Shown here one piece after another: positions 10,575 to 22,049 of a DNA stretch of 64,000 nucleotides. The notes under the pieces were generated by a model. That model searched no databases. It saw only the letters and a list, made by a program, of their open reading frames with translations, and was not told where the DNA came from. The translations under genes were made by a program, and so were the position numbers. The stretch comes from Physcia stellaris (taxonomy: Eukaryota > Ascomycota > Lecanoromycetes > Caliciales > Physciaceae), in the NCBI GenBank assembly GCA_018902385.1, contig JABSSW010000002.1:682001-746000 (forward strand). Reading direction: 5' to 3'. Positions within the stretch are counted from its first letter, which is position 1; every line of letters begins with the position of its first letter.

Positions 10575-12382
10575 CTAAAACCCCTGCCTCCCCCTCCACT
10601 TCCCCTCCCACCCTCTAAACCAAGGACTCTCCTCCAGCGTCCTAACCTCCCACCCCCTCTCCGTAACCCCCCTCTCCTCCTGCTCCCTACTCCACCGCTC
10701 CAGCGCCGGCAGCGCGACATGCTCGACATGCCACGTGTTCTTGTACCGCATGATCTCGGCCTTGCCCTCCCTCAACACCTTGAGCAGCAGCGCCGGCACG
10801 TACGGCTCGTCCCTGAACTCGCTGATCGGCGTGAAGAGCGCTTTGAAGTTGAAGATTATGGAGCCCGAGAGCGGGAGGCGGCGGAGGGTTTGCCAGTCTA
10901 CGCGCAGGTGGATGCGCGACAGGGGGAGGGTTGAGGGGGAGTTGGGTTAGGCGGAGGGCTGTGGTGGGGAGGGGGTTAGTTTGGGTGGTAGGGAGTGGAG
11001 GAAGGATCGGATGGGGAGGGGAAGGATTGGATGGGGAGGGGAAGGATTGGAAGGAGAAGGGGGAGGACGTACCTTCGTGCGGGTCGTTGGGGGGCATGAA
11101 GATGGGAGTGTCGACTTCCAGACCCCAGCTGCCGCGCTGGATGGGGCGTGAGGTGGGCATTTTGGAAAAGTATCTGTTGCGGTTATTGTTAGTCATTTTA
11201 GGCTTAAAGACCTAGCACACTTGGACGATGGGGATGCTGTAAGATAGGAGTCTTTTTGGGCAGCGGAACTTACCGGTCCATTGAGAATTCCATTTTCTCT
11301 TTGTAGTCTGGGATGGGCGAGTGGATCTCCTTGAGCGGTAGCCCGATCTTCATTTCTACATTCCAGCCAAGCGCAGAGCAAAGAAGACCGGCGCGGAAGT
11401 AGTAGTTGCCATCCTCTGGGTTGCGTAGCATGCAGGCGAAATCCTCAGGGACGTTCTCGAGTAGCACAAGTAGCGGATGCATGGTATTGATCACGGTCTC
11501 GTTCTTCAAAATCCCATTCTGGAAGATGTAGCCCCTTGAATCGTCGTGAGTGAGGGAGAAATATTGAGGATATCTGGCGCAAAGAAATTGCAGCGCCATC
11601 TCCATGATTTCTTTACAGGCTAGCTCACTGCCGGGGAGGTACTGAAGAACTAATTTGCCATGCTTAGCGTAGAGCTCTTTACGTTCGCGGATGCGCTGGG
11701 CGTAGTTGTTCTCCAGCTCGAGCCACCAATCCGTCTCGAGCTTGGTCAGTGCTGGTAAGAATGTCAGTCATCGACGTAAGAAAAATAGGCTCAAGGGTAG
11801 AATACACATTGTTTGGTGATAAGCCCACCTAAAGGGTCGGTATGGTCGTGCAATTGCACTTTCAATCTTGAACTCTTTGTAGGGATTTGGTAGAGGAACA
11901 CCGCTCAGCTCGGCGTAGTCAGGAAAATCGCCTAGTGCTTTCACCTCCTCCATAGAGAACCCCGTAGGTGTGTAAGTCGAGGGTCCACATTCTCTGTAAT
12001 CGGCTGTGAGAGGGATGATGCTCTTCCTGAATTCTGCATCGTCAATCACGCCTCCTAGCAGTTTTTCCTTCGTTGGTGAGGCATAACTCTCAGCAACCTT
12101 GCTCAGAGTATCCCGTTGTGAAGGTGGGAAAATGTTCTTTAACTCGACTGGTGGCGGCCCATTGTTTGGAACATTCTTCTCTGGTGATATAGAGCGTGGA
12201 GGTGTTTTGGAAGACGATGCCCGGCGCCCTCGATGCAGGAAAGGTAGCGTGGAGAACAGCCGATCAGCAACGATGTCTCGCTGACGCTTGGGGACGAGAA
12301 TGAAGTAGACGAAGCTCAAGCTCAAGCTAATTGCTATTGCAAGGGCATAACGACTTTTGATAGCACAAAGTAATGCATGCAT
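10575..12382 (-). CDS. DUF3445 / haem-dependent oxidative N-demethylase (HODM)-like protein, frame disrupted near the C-terminus
   Basis: Exons 12382-11806, 11751-11274, 11173-11073 and 10958-10575. The N-terminus has one membrane segment (YALAIAISLSLSFVYFILV), then a linker, then the DUF3445 domain from about residue 165: PYRPFRWAYHQTMSLTKLE, DWWLELENNYA, GSELACKEIMEMALQFL, HPLLVLLENVPEDFACM, SMDRYFSKMP, QRGSWGLEVDTPIF, VDWQTLRRLPLSGSI, YKNTWHVEHVALPALE. The bacterial HODM enzymes remove methyl groups from small amines with haem; the fungal substrate is unknown. Exon 4 cannot be read in one frame: ALRLTQLPLNPP is in one frame and RIHLRVDWQTLRRL in the next, switching in a CCCCC run at about 10926-10930. 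Either one base is extra in the assembly, the gene is mutated, or an unusual acceptor (GTAG before ACTGG) skips this part. Confidence 0.8.
11001..11058. repeat. 20-bp tandem repeat inside intron 3 of the HODM-like gene
   Basis: GAAGGATYGGATGGGGAGGG is repeated twice (11001-11020, 11021-11040) and followed by a partial third copy. The repeat accounts for much of the unusual length (114 nt) of this intron. Confidence 0.8.
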
Positions 12383-14113
12383 GACTGCAAGTTTTGCTTG
12401 GTGTTTTCATTCAAAAAAACAAAGAAAATGGAGAGCGCGAAGACTGCGGTTATGCTGGTCCTCGATTGAATCGTAGCCAAAGACTCGGCCGAGGCAGCTA
12501 TTATTATTGTTCACCGCGGTAGGGTGACTGAATCATCTTCACCACGCAGGCGATGTGGCGTGCTTTGCCCCACTCCCGAAGCTTCGACTGTTTGTGGATA
12601 TCGAGGCAAAAAGGACTCTAGAAGTCAAGATGTCCGTAGATGTGGCAAAATGAAAATAAAAAATAACAAAGACTAAATCGTGATCACGCCTTTTTTGCTA
12701 TTACGGCGCTGGTAAAATGACGAAACCACCCAGAGAATGAAAGCTTGAGGGATCAGGATGAGTACGAGTACAAGCAGGGAATTATAGGGACTCGATGGTA
12801 AGTAAAAAGGACGGTTACAGCCATGTGCGATCAAAGATACCGTGACGTTATACGAAGGAGGTCGAGGGAGCGGCCAATGGTAACACCAATGCGAGCAGAA
12901 CTTAGGAACACTCGTCGACGGCTACTCTGCAGCTTGGCTTACTTTGTTCCACTCAATCGGAGGTTATTGTGAGACATCAGGTCCGCATCGTGGGGAGCCC
13001 AAACACCAGGCCAGTTCAAGCAAGAACTGCAACTTTTCACCTAGAACAGATTAGCCACACATGCACTACGCTGCATCTAGCTAAGATGTCCCTACCCCAG
13101 ATCTGTTATTTTCTACATATACTTTGCACTTCAGGGCATAAACTCAACCATCTTGTGGCTTCTCCATCAGCCTAGAGAGCTGGTGCTCTTATATCGTGCA
13201 AGCCGTTCGTTACACTACGCCACTTTCAGCAATCTTTCCTCGGGCAAACCAGTCCATCTCATTCGATTGCGCTTCCCGAGATAGACACCAACAGACTATC
13301 CAGAACATGAATGTGCCGCTTTCCCGATTCATCATGCACGGCAGCAACAGACAAGACGACTCTATCAAGGCTGGCGTGCACGTGCTGAAGGAGTCGTCTG
13401 CAGTGGACCTAACGGATACTTATCACAGGGCATTCATGGCATGCTCGTGCAGTTGCAGGAACTGTCCGTGGCGGGCTTTGTTGCCAGCATAGAATGAAAC
13501 GATACTGCGACGTATAGATGTTGGATGTGGGGAGCGGCTGCATGGTTAAGCCACCCAATGAAGAACAGAGAAGAGCATACCTATGGATTGGCGTTCTGAA
13601 TTTTCTGTTATATTGATTGCTTTGTCTATGTTCACGGAACGTTTGCGTAGCCTTGACGTAATTCAAGACACCCCATTACCCTATCCACGCAGACGCCTGA
13701 GTCGTCAGGGCGTCAGATGTCGACTGCGGCATCAAGAGATGTGGCCGAACATCCTCGAGAGCACAAAGTGAAAACGACATGAAGTATGATACAGTAGAAT
13801 CGAAAGCCTATCGACACGCTGGTTGGATGCCCTTCCGTCCGTAAAACGCCGTAGATGCCCCCCTTCGCTAAAGGCAAATTATGCTGGGTATGAAGATTAC
13901 TAGAATTCGAGAAGATGGACCACTCGGAAAGACACGGTCCCATTATCGGTTCCGCAAAAACGGTAAGTGGGCTGCAGCTGGTCCAGACGGGAAGTGGTCG
14001 GTTCTATGGAGAAAAAGCGGTTTATGCGGCCACCCTCGCATTTTGTGGTCTTCGGGATTGTACGACGTTGCGCACTTATGCGTCTGGGTTCGTGACCTAG
14101 AAACTCGTCAGGG
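12383..14113. other. Gene-poor stretch between HODM-like and WSC genes
   Basis: Promoter of the HODM-like gene and about 1.4 kb in which short frames on both strands show no family motif, signal peptide or convincing exon chain. Nothing supportable. Confidence 0.55.
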
Positions 14114-15778
14114 TCAAGAACAAAGAGGAGTTGTGCTCAAGAAGCTTACACGAAACATGCGCCGAGAATAATCGCGGTTGTCCTGAAGGCTATGAAGACT
14201 TGTATGGCTGCCATTGTAGTGGCGCAATGGCTCCCACAACGAATCAGGGTCCAATCGCTGATCAACGATACGGGGATAGCTGGCTCTTGGAGTGACAGGT
14301 GTTATCTCTGCAGTTTCGCCATGACTGCCACTTTCAAGTCCAGCTGTCTGGATGCCGTGCACTGACGACCGCGTGGTGTTTCCGACAAGGCCCATTTGAC
14401 TAAGTCTGCTAGGCCGACGCTGGGGTGTATCACCACCAGCAACTGAACCGACAGGGATGGAATCTGCGTGTCGCCGACGACGGAGTAGCGCCCATACAGC
14501 AAGACCTATCAGAGCAGCAACCACCAAGCCTACAACTGTGAATACCCCTGCGACCGCACCAGTATTATGGATAAAGCCTCCATCACTGCTTTTCTTCTGC
14601 GGCACAGCGGTCTCTACGGGTGGGGTGGTTGGAGTGACAGTTATGGTCGACACGCCGCCGTTGACAGTGATGACTGATGGTACAGGTGTAGGTGTCCATG
14701 TGGATGTTGGCAATGATGCTGAGGCGGAAGAGGTGGTGTCTGGCGCGACTGGCGCTATGGGCGTGGTTGAGGAACTTGTAATGCTAGACGAAGAGAACGT
14801 GGTTGGGGAATAGGAGGTCAATGCTTTGGCAGTCGTTGCGGCTTGAGGTGTAGGAGTAGTGGACGGTGTCTGCTAATACAATATCAATTGTCAGTCTTCG
14901 CATCAATCGCTTCATAAATCCTGCTGATTAGGGGCTCAAGACGTTAAGAAGAGGGTCGTACAATAGAAACGACAGATGTAACCACCGACGGCGTAGCTGT
15001 GACCGTTTGCTCAACAGTCACAGGGTCCGGAGTAGATGGAATTATCTGCAAGTAGGAGTCAAAACGAGAAGCGAAACGAGCCATGGAGGTGGTCGTCAAG
15101 GTTAAAGATGAAAAAGAGGATCCAACGAAGGAAAATGTGGGGTGCTCCTCAGTGTCCGCTGCGGACGCAAAAGATAGGGTCGAAGCGAACGACTGCTGAA
15201 CACCTGTCATAGATCTGGTAGGAGAAGGGCTACTAACCGGCTGGACAGTGGCCACTGATTGGGTACTTGACGTGATCGGGGCAGAAGACGAGGTGGAGGT
15301 CGAGGTCTGGATCGACGAAGAGCTGCTTGAAGGACCGATTGTTCCAGAGGGTCCCTTGTTTAGCGCGACATAACCGTAGAGTCCTTCAGACAAAGAGCCA
15401 CATTGTTCGAAGCCATAACCTGGGCATGTTTCGCTGCAAGAGCCCACGTCGACAGTATCGGAGGGTGCGTAATTGCTGCACCAGCAATTCGTATCTTGGA
15501 CTACTGCGAAAGCATAACTAGCTTTGCAAGTATCAAAGCAGCGGCCATTGGATTGGTAGTGGTCATTCACTATAATTCACACGATTAGCTCCGGTCAACG
15601 ATCCTTGCATAACGGATAATAAATGCTTACCCTCTGCAGAGTCTTGGCCAGTATTGTAATTGGAACATAAGGCCTGGGTCAATGCAGCAGCGGCACGATG
15701 TACACCAAGAGTCAGAAGCAGGAGGAGGTAGATTGTAGTCGTCATTCCACGATTGCGTGTTGATGGAATAATGGCCAT
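14114..15778 (-). CDS. WSC-domain cell-wall stress sensor-like membrane protein
   Basis: Exons 15778-15631, 15569-14962 and 14872-14114, giving about 504 residues if translation starts at MAIIPSTRN (a start 11 codons later is equally possible). Order of parts: signal peptide (TIYLLLLLTLGVHRAAAA); WSC domain with its cysteine pattern (YQSNGRCFDTCKASYAFAV, CWCSNY, CSETCPGYGFEQCG); a long Ser/Thr-rich, presumably O-mannosylated stalk; one transmembrane helix (GVFTVVGLVVAALIGLAVWAL) followed by RRRR; and a cytoplasmic tail of about 110 residues. This is the architecture of Wsc1-3 sensors, which detect wall stress and signal through Rho1 and protein kinase C. WSC domains also occur in other surface proteins, so the signalling role is inferred. 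Confidence 0.85.
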
Positions 15779-17528
15779 GGCCTGGGATAGATGACGTATG
15801 TCGAATGTGTGGAGGTGGTGGGCCATTGGCTGGCTGTGAATGCAGAACCTAAGAAGCCCCAAGTCGAGTACCTCGTACTCGTGCTTCGATGTGGGTCGTG
15901 GTGGTCCTTAGGTGAAATGAGTATGTCAACAGTGATAGAGGAGTTGCTATCACCACTAGGCCGCCGGTCCCCACAGATTGCTGAGTCGTCCTAGGCTCTC
16001 TACCTCATTTCCATAGAAATAACAGTTGCAAACCAGGAACCCAAAAGATTGTAATACAGACAAGAAAGCCGACAATTCCTTTCAGACCGAGTCTCTTCTT
16101 CCCAGTAACACCACTGGGACGAGACCCTCAGAACGATCCATGAAAGGGGACCATTGAACAGCCCCACAGCAGCCGGGACTCTCAATGAATGAAGATAGCA
16201 CCGGTGGTCGAAAACGAGAGGAAGGGTGGATGGAGGAGGTAGTAAGATGGAAGTTTTGGGAGAATCACAAATGGAAGATTTAATTTCGGCTGTTCGGGTA
16301 AGGAGAGAACCTAAAGGGTGGAGTATTGAATTTCGGGGTGACTTCAAGATCTAGCCTATTATTGCTACACAACAGTCGCAATGATTCTGCCTTTGATGCT
16401 TTGATCATTCGAATCCACACGGACGAGAAGGTGTCAATTGATACTGTGCTATCGCAGCAGAAACAGATGCCATCCCTCTCGAACATTGCGCAAATACCTG
16501 CTGTTTGAAACGCCAAGCATGCCAGGAGGCGAACCAACCACCATCGGTGACTGACATTATCTAACGCCAGTCTCCGCACTTCGTATCAACCGCATTGTTA
16601 CTGCACCGACAGCCAATCAATCCTCGCGATCCATGTCAAGATGCAAACAGGACGTCAGGGCGTGCTTTGGATGACGTCCGACTTCGCACTGCTCGGAAAT
16701 AAGACTGTGAGTGTGTGAGCGGTAGAACTACCTATGGGAGTTGATACTGACTACCTAAAACCGGTATGTTCTTCCTCAAGGAAACGCTCGCAATGACAAA
16801 GTTAAGGAAGAGAGCGCCTCAGCTTCCCGAAGCAGTCGCCAGCGTGCCACTTTGGGTCCTGTGGCTACAAGTAGGGTGTCGCGCGTCGAGATTGCTCTAA
16901 GACAAGGTACCTGTCGTTATACGCTTTTTGACTTACATCCGCACAAAAACTGAGAGTTACCTACCGAGTAAAGTGCACAGCTCTTGAGCGTACTTAAAGC
17001 ACCTGCTTGAGCACCACCACCTCGTCGACTTCTCAAGTTCTCAAGCCCCATACATGTAGTCGGAGAATACGCGACTCGTTTCTTAAGAGACGCTAGCGAA
17101 AAGCTTGTTTGGCAGTTCGGAACCAGCTCCGCCAATCTAATCTTATTTTAGGGTTATATCGTTTCAGGGTTATCTTACCGAGCCGCGGGGGTTATCAGAT
17201 TCGACGTTGGGATAATGCCAGCATTCAGCAAGTCCCTTGAGCTGTCAATCCGCACTAGGTAGTATTGCAACTTCGATGCAAGGTAATTTCTATCTCTAGA
17301 GATTGTTTCCCCCAACGGACGTGAGAAGATCACTCGCCCCAGGCGAACATTAACGGCGAAGCGGGGACAAGAACAACTGGTAGTGGCGACGCAACCGTTA
17401 CCAAAGATCATTCTGAATACACGTGCCGTTGTTTGCTGCCTCAACACGGGCTACAAAACTTTCGTCCTTATTCACGTCTTTTGTGTGCTCATTTTGGACT
17501 TCGACAGCTCTTGTTGAGTGCATTTACA
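15779..17528. other. Divergent intergenic region between WSC and cyclin genes
   Basis: About 1.75 kb shared by the two divergent promoters. Frames of 60-115 codons occur but lack any family motif, signal peptide or exon chain. Nothing supportable beyond promoters. Confidence 0.5.
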
Positions 17529-18463
17529 ATGGATCTAGCTTCGCTGTCCAATCCCCTAGTAACTCTCGATCAGCTTTCAAGCTCTAGTTCCCAACTTGAT
17601 GGACTCTCAACTGAGCTTGAGAGCTCGATTCGGTTCCGAGGCGCAGAGCTTACCCAAGCCGCTGGTGTGTTGCTGCGTCTACCTCAAGAAACAATCGCTC
17701 AAGCCATTGTAATATTTACTAGATTCTATGTTGGCCCGGAAGGAGGAAGTTTCCTCATCAATTCAGCTAAGGTAGTCCGTTCGCCACTACAAACCGAATC
17801 TATAGCTCACTTCGTTCGCAGGACGTTTCTGCAGCGTCGTTGTACATGATAGCTAAAATCTCGGCCTTGCCTCAGACGCCACGGTCTGTTTTGAATGTTT
17901 ATGCGTATCTAGCGTCGAATGCGCTTCCATTGAAGATTGAAGCTTCCACGGGCTTCTCAAGACCTGATCCAGAGTCTTACTATCTTACCGAAGGCTCCTA
18001 CATGGCTGCACGAACCACGCTGTTGCAGACAGAGGCAATGATATTACGTGCTCTATCTTTCATTACTAAAGTCGTCACGCCACATCATCTTGCGTTGACC
18101 TTTTTACAGACTCTGGGAGTTCTGCCCTTATCTCCTACCACCAAATCTCGTGCACTAGCCGGGCGTACCATATCTCATCTCAATACTGCATTATTCTCAC
18201 CCCAACTGTTGTACTTAGCACATGAGCCCACGGCATTAGCTGTGGCAGCTATTTATCTCGCTGCCAGAGAGATCGGAGTAAAATTGCCATCGAGTCAATG
18301 GTGGGAAGTATTCGATGTGGAAAGAGAAGAGTTAGGATTCCTAGTTGTTGGATTGTGTAGCAGTAGATCCTGGGTCAAGCATGAAAGAACCAAGTGGGCC
18401 GAACAGATATGCCCACTCACTGTGGAGGAGGTAGAGAGGGAGATTGAACGTAATAAACACTAA
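17529..18463 (+). CDS. Cyclin-domain protein (cyclin L/T-like)
   Basis: Two exons, 17529-17771 and 17822-18463 (50-nt intron, GTAGTC...GCAG), 294 residues. The cyclin box is readable: ELTQAAGVLLRLPQETIAQAIVIFTRFYV, DVSAASLYMIAKIS, then the region MAARTTLLQTEAMILRALSF corresponding to helices 3-5, and a second cyclin fold with YLAHEPTALAVAAIYLAAREIGV. This order matches transcription-type cyclins (L, T, K, Ctk2/Bur2), which activate kinases phosphorylating the RNA polymerase II tail or splicing factors, rather than the A/B type. No destruction box is seen. The kinase partner cannot be deduced. Confidence 0.85.
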
Positions 18464-19036
18464 ACTTGCCTTTGCCCCTTCACAAGGCATCATTCAATAC
18501 AAATCTCAGACTATGTGCGAACAGTACCATGCTCACGGAGCTTTATACACATGCAGTGTAGATCTTATCAATTACCACATGGACATATGAGCAAAGTGGT
18601 CCCGTAAATCCACGACGAAAAGTCGCGTCTTCCGGACTCGGGAATGTGTTGATTGATCATGAGTGCTTAGGCTCTGCCTCGGCAATCTTCCTAGCGGAAG
18701 TTCGGAGAACGGGCCGACCCGCTGAAGAATCCTCCGAATCTACAAATCAGAGTGGCAGATACTATGCCTTTCCTTTGAAATCTCATCAGTCATCGGGCTT
18801 GCTCGCTGAGAAAGTGAGCATTCGATAAGGAGTGATGAGCCTATTGATATCTCTACGTCAACCAGGAGCATCAAGTCTCATCGCTTCCTGCAACCCTTTT
18901 GTCTTGGTCGATCCGAATTGGATCATGGTCAGACGTTCACCCACGCGTTGAACGAGCGGCGGCATATCAACTAGTGGTACCTTCTCAACAAAACAACATC
19001 TTCCATAGTTCTAACTCTCAGAAATAGGGGTTCAAG
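18464..19036. other. Intergenic stretch
   Basis: 3' flank of the cyclin gene and promoter of the next gene. No gene or repeat recognised. Confidence 0.5.
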
Positions 19037-20239
19037 ATGACTTCTATAACTTCACCCACTGTTTCACCATTGAACAACTCATTCGTACTCAACGGCACTC
19101 CCTCGGAACATTCCCCCTCTCATCGAGGTCGCCTGCGCTTCCAAGCTTCAACAAAAAAAATGGCAAACACTCCTCGTGTCACCTCCACCCCACAGCTTGC
19201 TTCGGCTCGCTACGTCCGACAATTTCGGGCTTTACTGGAACATCAACGTGAGGTATTTGAGGAGGAGCGAGCATTGTGGCACATTGAGCGGTCGGATCTG
19301 CAAGATCAGATATCACACCTAGAGGCATCTCTGCGACAGGCTCAGAAAGGAACCTGCAGCCAGGTAACATCTCCCACCAGCAGGAATGGGTCTGCCAGTA
19401 GCTTCTCAAGCATTTCGACAGCCTCGAGTTCAAGGGATGCTAGTACAGGCGACGAATTTTGGCGTGGAGCAGGCGGCAGGGGTGACACTCGGCCATCACG
19501 GACTTTCTCATCGACGTCAGAGCAATCCAGTGGATCTACACAACGTCTTGCCAGCATATCTGAGAATGGAACTTCGTCGCTGAGTGACACAGTACATCGG
19601 GCGAGCATACCCGAAGTTGATAAGACCAGTTCATTCGATGGAATCACATTCAGAAAATCCAGTCGTGCACCATCAACGTCAACGAATGGCACTACACGAT
19701 ACTCACCACCACCGTCACCGTCACACGTCTCACCAGGGACATTGTCCCTCCCGGTATCTGCGCTTGCACCACCTAACGCGTATGTCACAGAGCACGCTGG
19801 GCATACACCGCTCGCACGTGGGTCCATCCATGGTACTGACGGCACGTCAAGTGACATCTCGAGCGCTACTGCCACACCGACCGAGCTCAAGAAAGGGAGA
19901 CCTCCGTATGAACCCCACGCTTCCTTTGCCAAGCCGCCTTCGGAGCGTTCCGACTCATATTTCCCTGGTGCTCTTCCAGAGCCTGCCGAAGATCGCGCCA
20001 TGTCAGAGCCGCTTGGTCTGGGTGACGGGAATACTTCAGAAGCACAGGATTTTCTCAATCAGGTGGACTCAAAGTTGAACGAAGCTGTGAGACAGGAGCA
20101 AACCGGCCCGAAGCCGCAAGGTGTGGGCAGCACTCCAGCGTCCGATGCTCTTAGTGACCCGCCCGAGCATGAACCTCCATTAAGGATTAAGAGAAGCATG
20201 AATTTCGGAAGTCAATTGGGGGGTTCAAAAGGGGTTTAG
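19037..20239 (+). CDS. Unrecognised Ser/Thr-rich protein with a short coiled coil
   Basis: A single open frame of 400 codons. Residues about 55-105 form a probable helix/coiled coil (YVRQFRALLEHQREVFEEER, then LWHIERSDLQDQISHLEASL), and the remainder is Ser/Thr/Pro-rich and probably disordered, with clusters of SPS and PPPSPS. Near the end, SEAQDFLNQVDSKLNEAVRQEQ could form a second helix. The last residues are MNFGSQLGGSKGV; the 3' end might be changed by an intron not recognised here, because an open stretch continues after the stop. No signal peptide or membrane helix. The layout suggests a scaffold or adaptor protein; function unknown. Confidence 0.75.
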   Translation: MTSITSPTVSPLNNSFVLNGTPSEHSPSHRGRLRFQASTKKMANTPRVTSTPQLASARYVRQFRALLEHQREVFEEERALWHIERSDLQDQISHLEASLRQAQKGTCSQVTSPTSRNGSASSFSSISTASSSRDASTGDEFWRGAGGRGDTRPSRTFSSTSEQSSGSTQRLASISENGTSSLSDTVHRASIPEVDKTSSFDGITFRKSSRAPSTSTNGTTRYSPPPSPSHVSPGTLSLPVSALAPPNAYVTEHAGHTPLARGSIHGTDGTSSDISSATATPTELKKGRPPYEPHASFAKPPSERSDSYFPGALPEPAEDRAMSEPLGLGDGNTSEAQDFLNQVDSKLNEAVRQEQTGPKPQGVGSTPASDALSDPPEHEPPLRIKRSMNFGSQLGGSKGV

Positions 20240-20721
20240 ATACACAGCTGTGTATGGCGCAAGGGGTAGCAAGTATGGACGAGATCGCAGCGCTTTTCGA
20301 TGATCCTCTCAGCATTACTGAGCCCCAGCATATATACGCAACCGAACCCGTTAACTCGATCGATGAGTTAGCTTCAAACTCTCCAGTAGTCTTCTCACAG
20401 GACGAAGGAGCTAGCGGGTGATGTCCTTGACAGCCCCTTGCACGCCGAGCCAGTCTGACAGGAATGGACGCGGTTTCATGCGCTCAGCCATCCCCTTTTC
20501 CTTACTTTCTCTATACGTATAAGCACTTCGCCTTCGTCCTCCCTGTCCAGCCCTCTTGAGCTTCCAAGCTTTCATCTAAGCCAGAGGCTCGAGTGTGGTC
20601 ACTCGACGGCTCAGAATCCAGCACTCTTCCCATAGCTAGACTCCACATCTTGTGCCGTTAACCCCGGAATCGCAGACAAATAAAACCACTACATTTCTAG
20701 CGTTGTCCCAAGCAACGAGCC
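20240..20721. other. Intergenic stretch
   Basis: 3' flank of the coiled-coil gene and promoter of the small secreted-protein gene. A possible coding stretch immediately after 20239 (20265-20421) is open in one frame but has no recognised homology. Confidence 0.4.
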
Positions 20722-21263
20722 ATGACCCCCCTTTCTCAACTACTCAAGTCCCCTGCGGTCTTGGCTATATTGACACTTCTTCTATCTCTCGTCTCCACGA
20801 CCCCGGTCCCCTACTCCGATGAAAGACTCGCGGAGATCGACGCGCTGAGAGCGAGAGGTGTGCCCGAGGTAAGTGCCGCCACATCTTGCCTTTCACCACG
20901 CAGATACATCCTTCCTTCATAGCACATCTCACCCTTCCCTCCCCCGACCCTACACACTCCCCTCTCCCCTGATACCGCCCAGCTCCAAAACTAACCCCCT
21001 CCTCCCCCTAGGCCGAAATATCAACCCACCTCCCCCGCCTCTCCTCCCCCTCCCCCTCCACGCACCTAGACCCTTTCTCCCTCGCCAGCTCCCTCCTGGG
21101 CACGAACGAGAACGAACACCGAGCACGGTTTCGACGCACGGGCGCGAGGAGGGCGAATAATATGGCGGAGGCGAGGGAGGTGCAGGAACGGGATTTGGAG
21201 AGGTTGAGGGAGGGCATGGTTGTTAGTGGACGCATGGGGGGTGGGTTGAAGGTTCGGTTGTAG
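20722..21263 (+). CDS. Small secreted protein of unknown function
   Basis: Two exons, 20722-20868 and 21012-21263, spliced across a pyrimidine-rich intron of 143 nt (GTAAGT...CTAG); 132 residues. A clear signal peptide (VLAILTLLLSLVSTTPVP) is followed by ERLAEIDALRARG, then a Ser/Pro stretch and a highly charged, Arg/Glu-rich C-terminal half. The mature protein has no cysteine, which argues against a classical disulfide-stabilised effector. No domain recognised. The short length and secretion signal would still place it in candidate-effector lists. Confidence 0.7.
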
Positions 21264-22049
21264 GTTGGGGGAGGGGAGGGGAGGGGAGGGGAGGGGAGGG
21301 AGGGGAGAGGGGAGAGGGGAGAGGGGAGAGGGGAGAGGGGAGAGGGGAGGGTTTGGTGGGTGGGTATGGCGGAGGTTGTGGGGGAGTATGTATCAGTTTA
21401 GGACGTTAGGAAAACGGAGAGCGAAGGGGATGGAGGGCGGAAGGAGAGTTATTCATGGGAATCTACATGCGTTTTCAATCCAATCCTTTCTTGCCGGTTA
21501 TGTTCGTATGGCGTAGGTAGCGTACTCATCACTTCAACTCCTTTTCTTTGCCGTGCCTCCCTCCATGTCTGCTCCCAACTTGGACACAATGATGGAAGGG
21601 CGTGGCTGTGATGCAAAAACTTCGTAGAGGCAGAAGCGGATGTAGTCAGTCCCTTGCGCGCTCTCGGGAGGAGAATAGTTTTGATATATATCGACAATCT
21701 TTCCAGGATACCACTGACTTAACGCGGAGAGGCGCGTTATATCAAGAGGGATCCCCCTTGCATGGCAAGGCAGACATCGATGCCTTGAAGGATGGTAGTA
21801 GGATCGTTACAAACACATACAAGTGCTCCCAGAGAAGGGATTGGTGGCGCTGTCTCAAGACTGGAACATCAGGCTGCTATGCTCACCTTATGGGAAAAAG
21901 TCGCATCTGTGAGTATACATTAATGATAGCAATAGATATAAGAAATCTAGAGTCCCCTCCCCTCTAAAGCATACAACCTAGACGCTTTGAAGATATCGTT
22001 TCCAAAGTCCTTTAATCCCTTCCCGGGCCAATTACACCCTCTTCGCTGT
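21264..22049. other. Intergenic stretch with G-rich repeat
   Basis: Starts with a G-rich array (21266-21352) directly after the stop of the secreted-protein gene, then about 600 bp of ordinary sequence leading into the 3' end of the reductase gene. No gene seen. Confidence 0.55.
21266..21352 (+). repeat. GGGGA/GGGGAGA microsatellite, G-quadruplex-prone
   Basis: More than ten G3-G5 tracts separated by A or AGA form two sub-arrays, (GGGGA)n and then (GGGGAGA)n. The spacing meets the usual G-quadruplex rule on the + strand. It would lie in the 3' UTR of the secreted-protein transcript. Confidence 0.8.

Noticed and set aside
13881-14171. 96-codon plus frame before the WSC gene end
   Set aside because: Overlaps the WSC 3' end on the other strand; no motif and poor codon pattern.
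19342-20058. 238-codon minus-strand frame
   Set aside because: Antisense shadow of the coiled-coil protein gene; no domain or exon signals.
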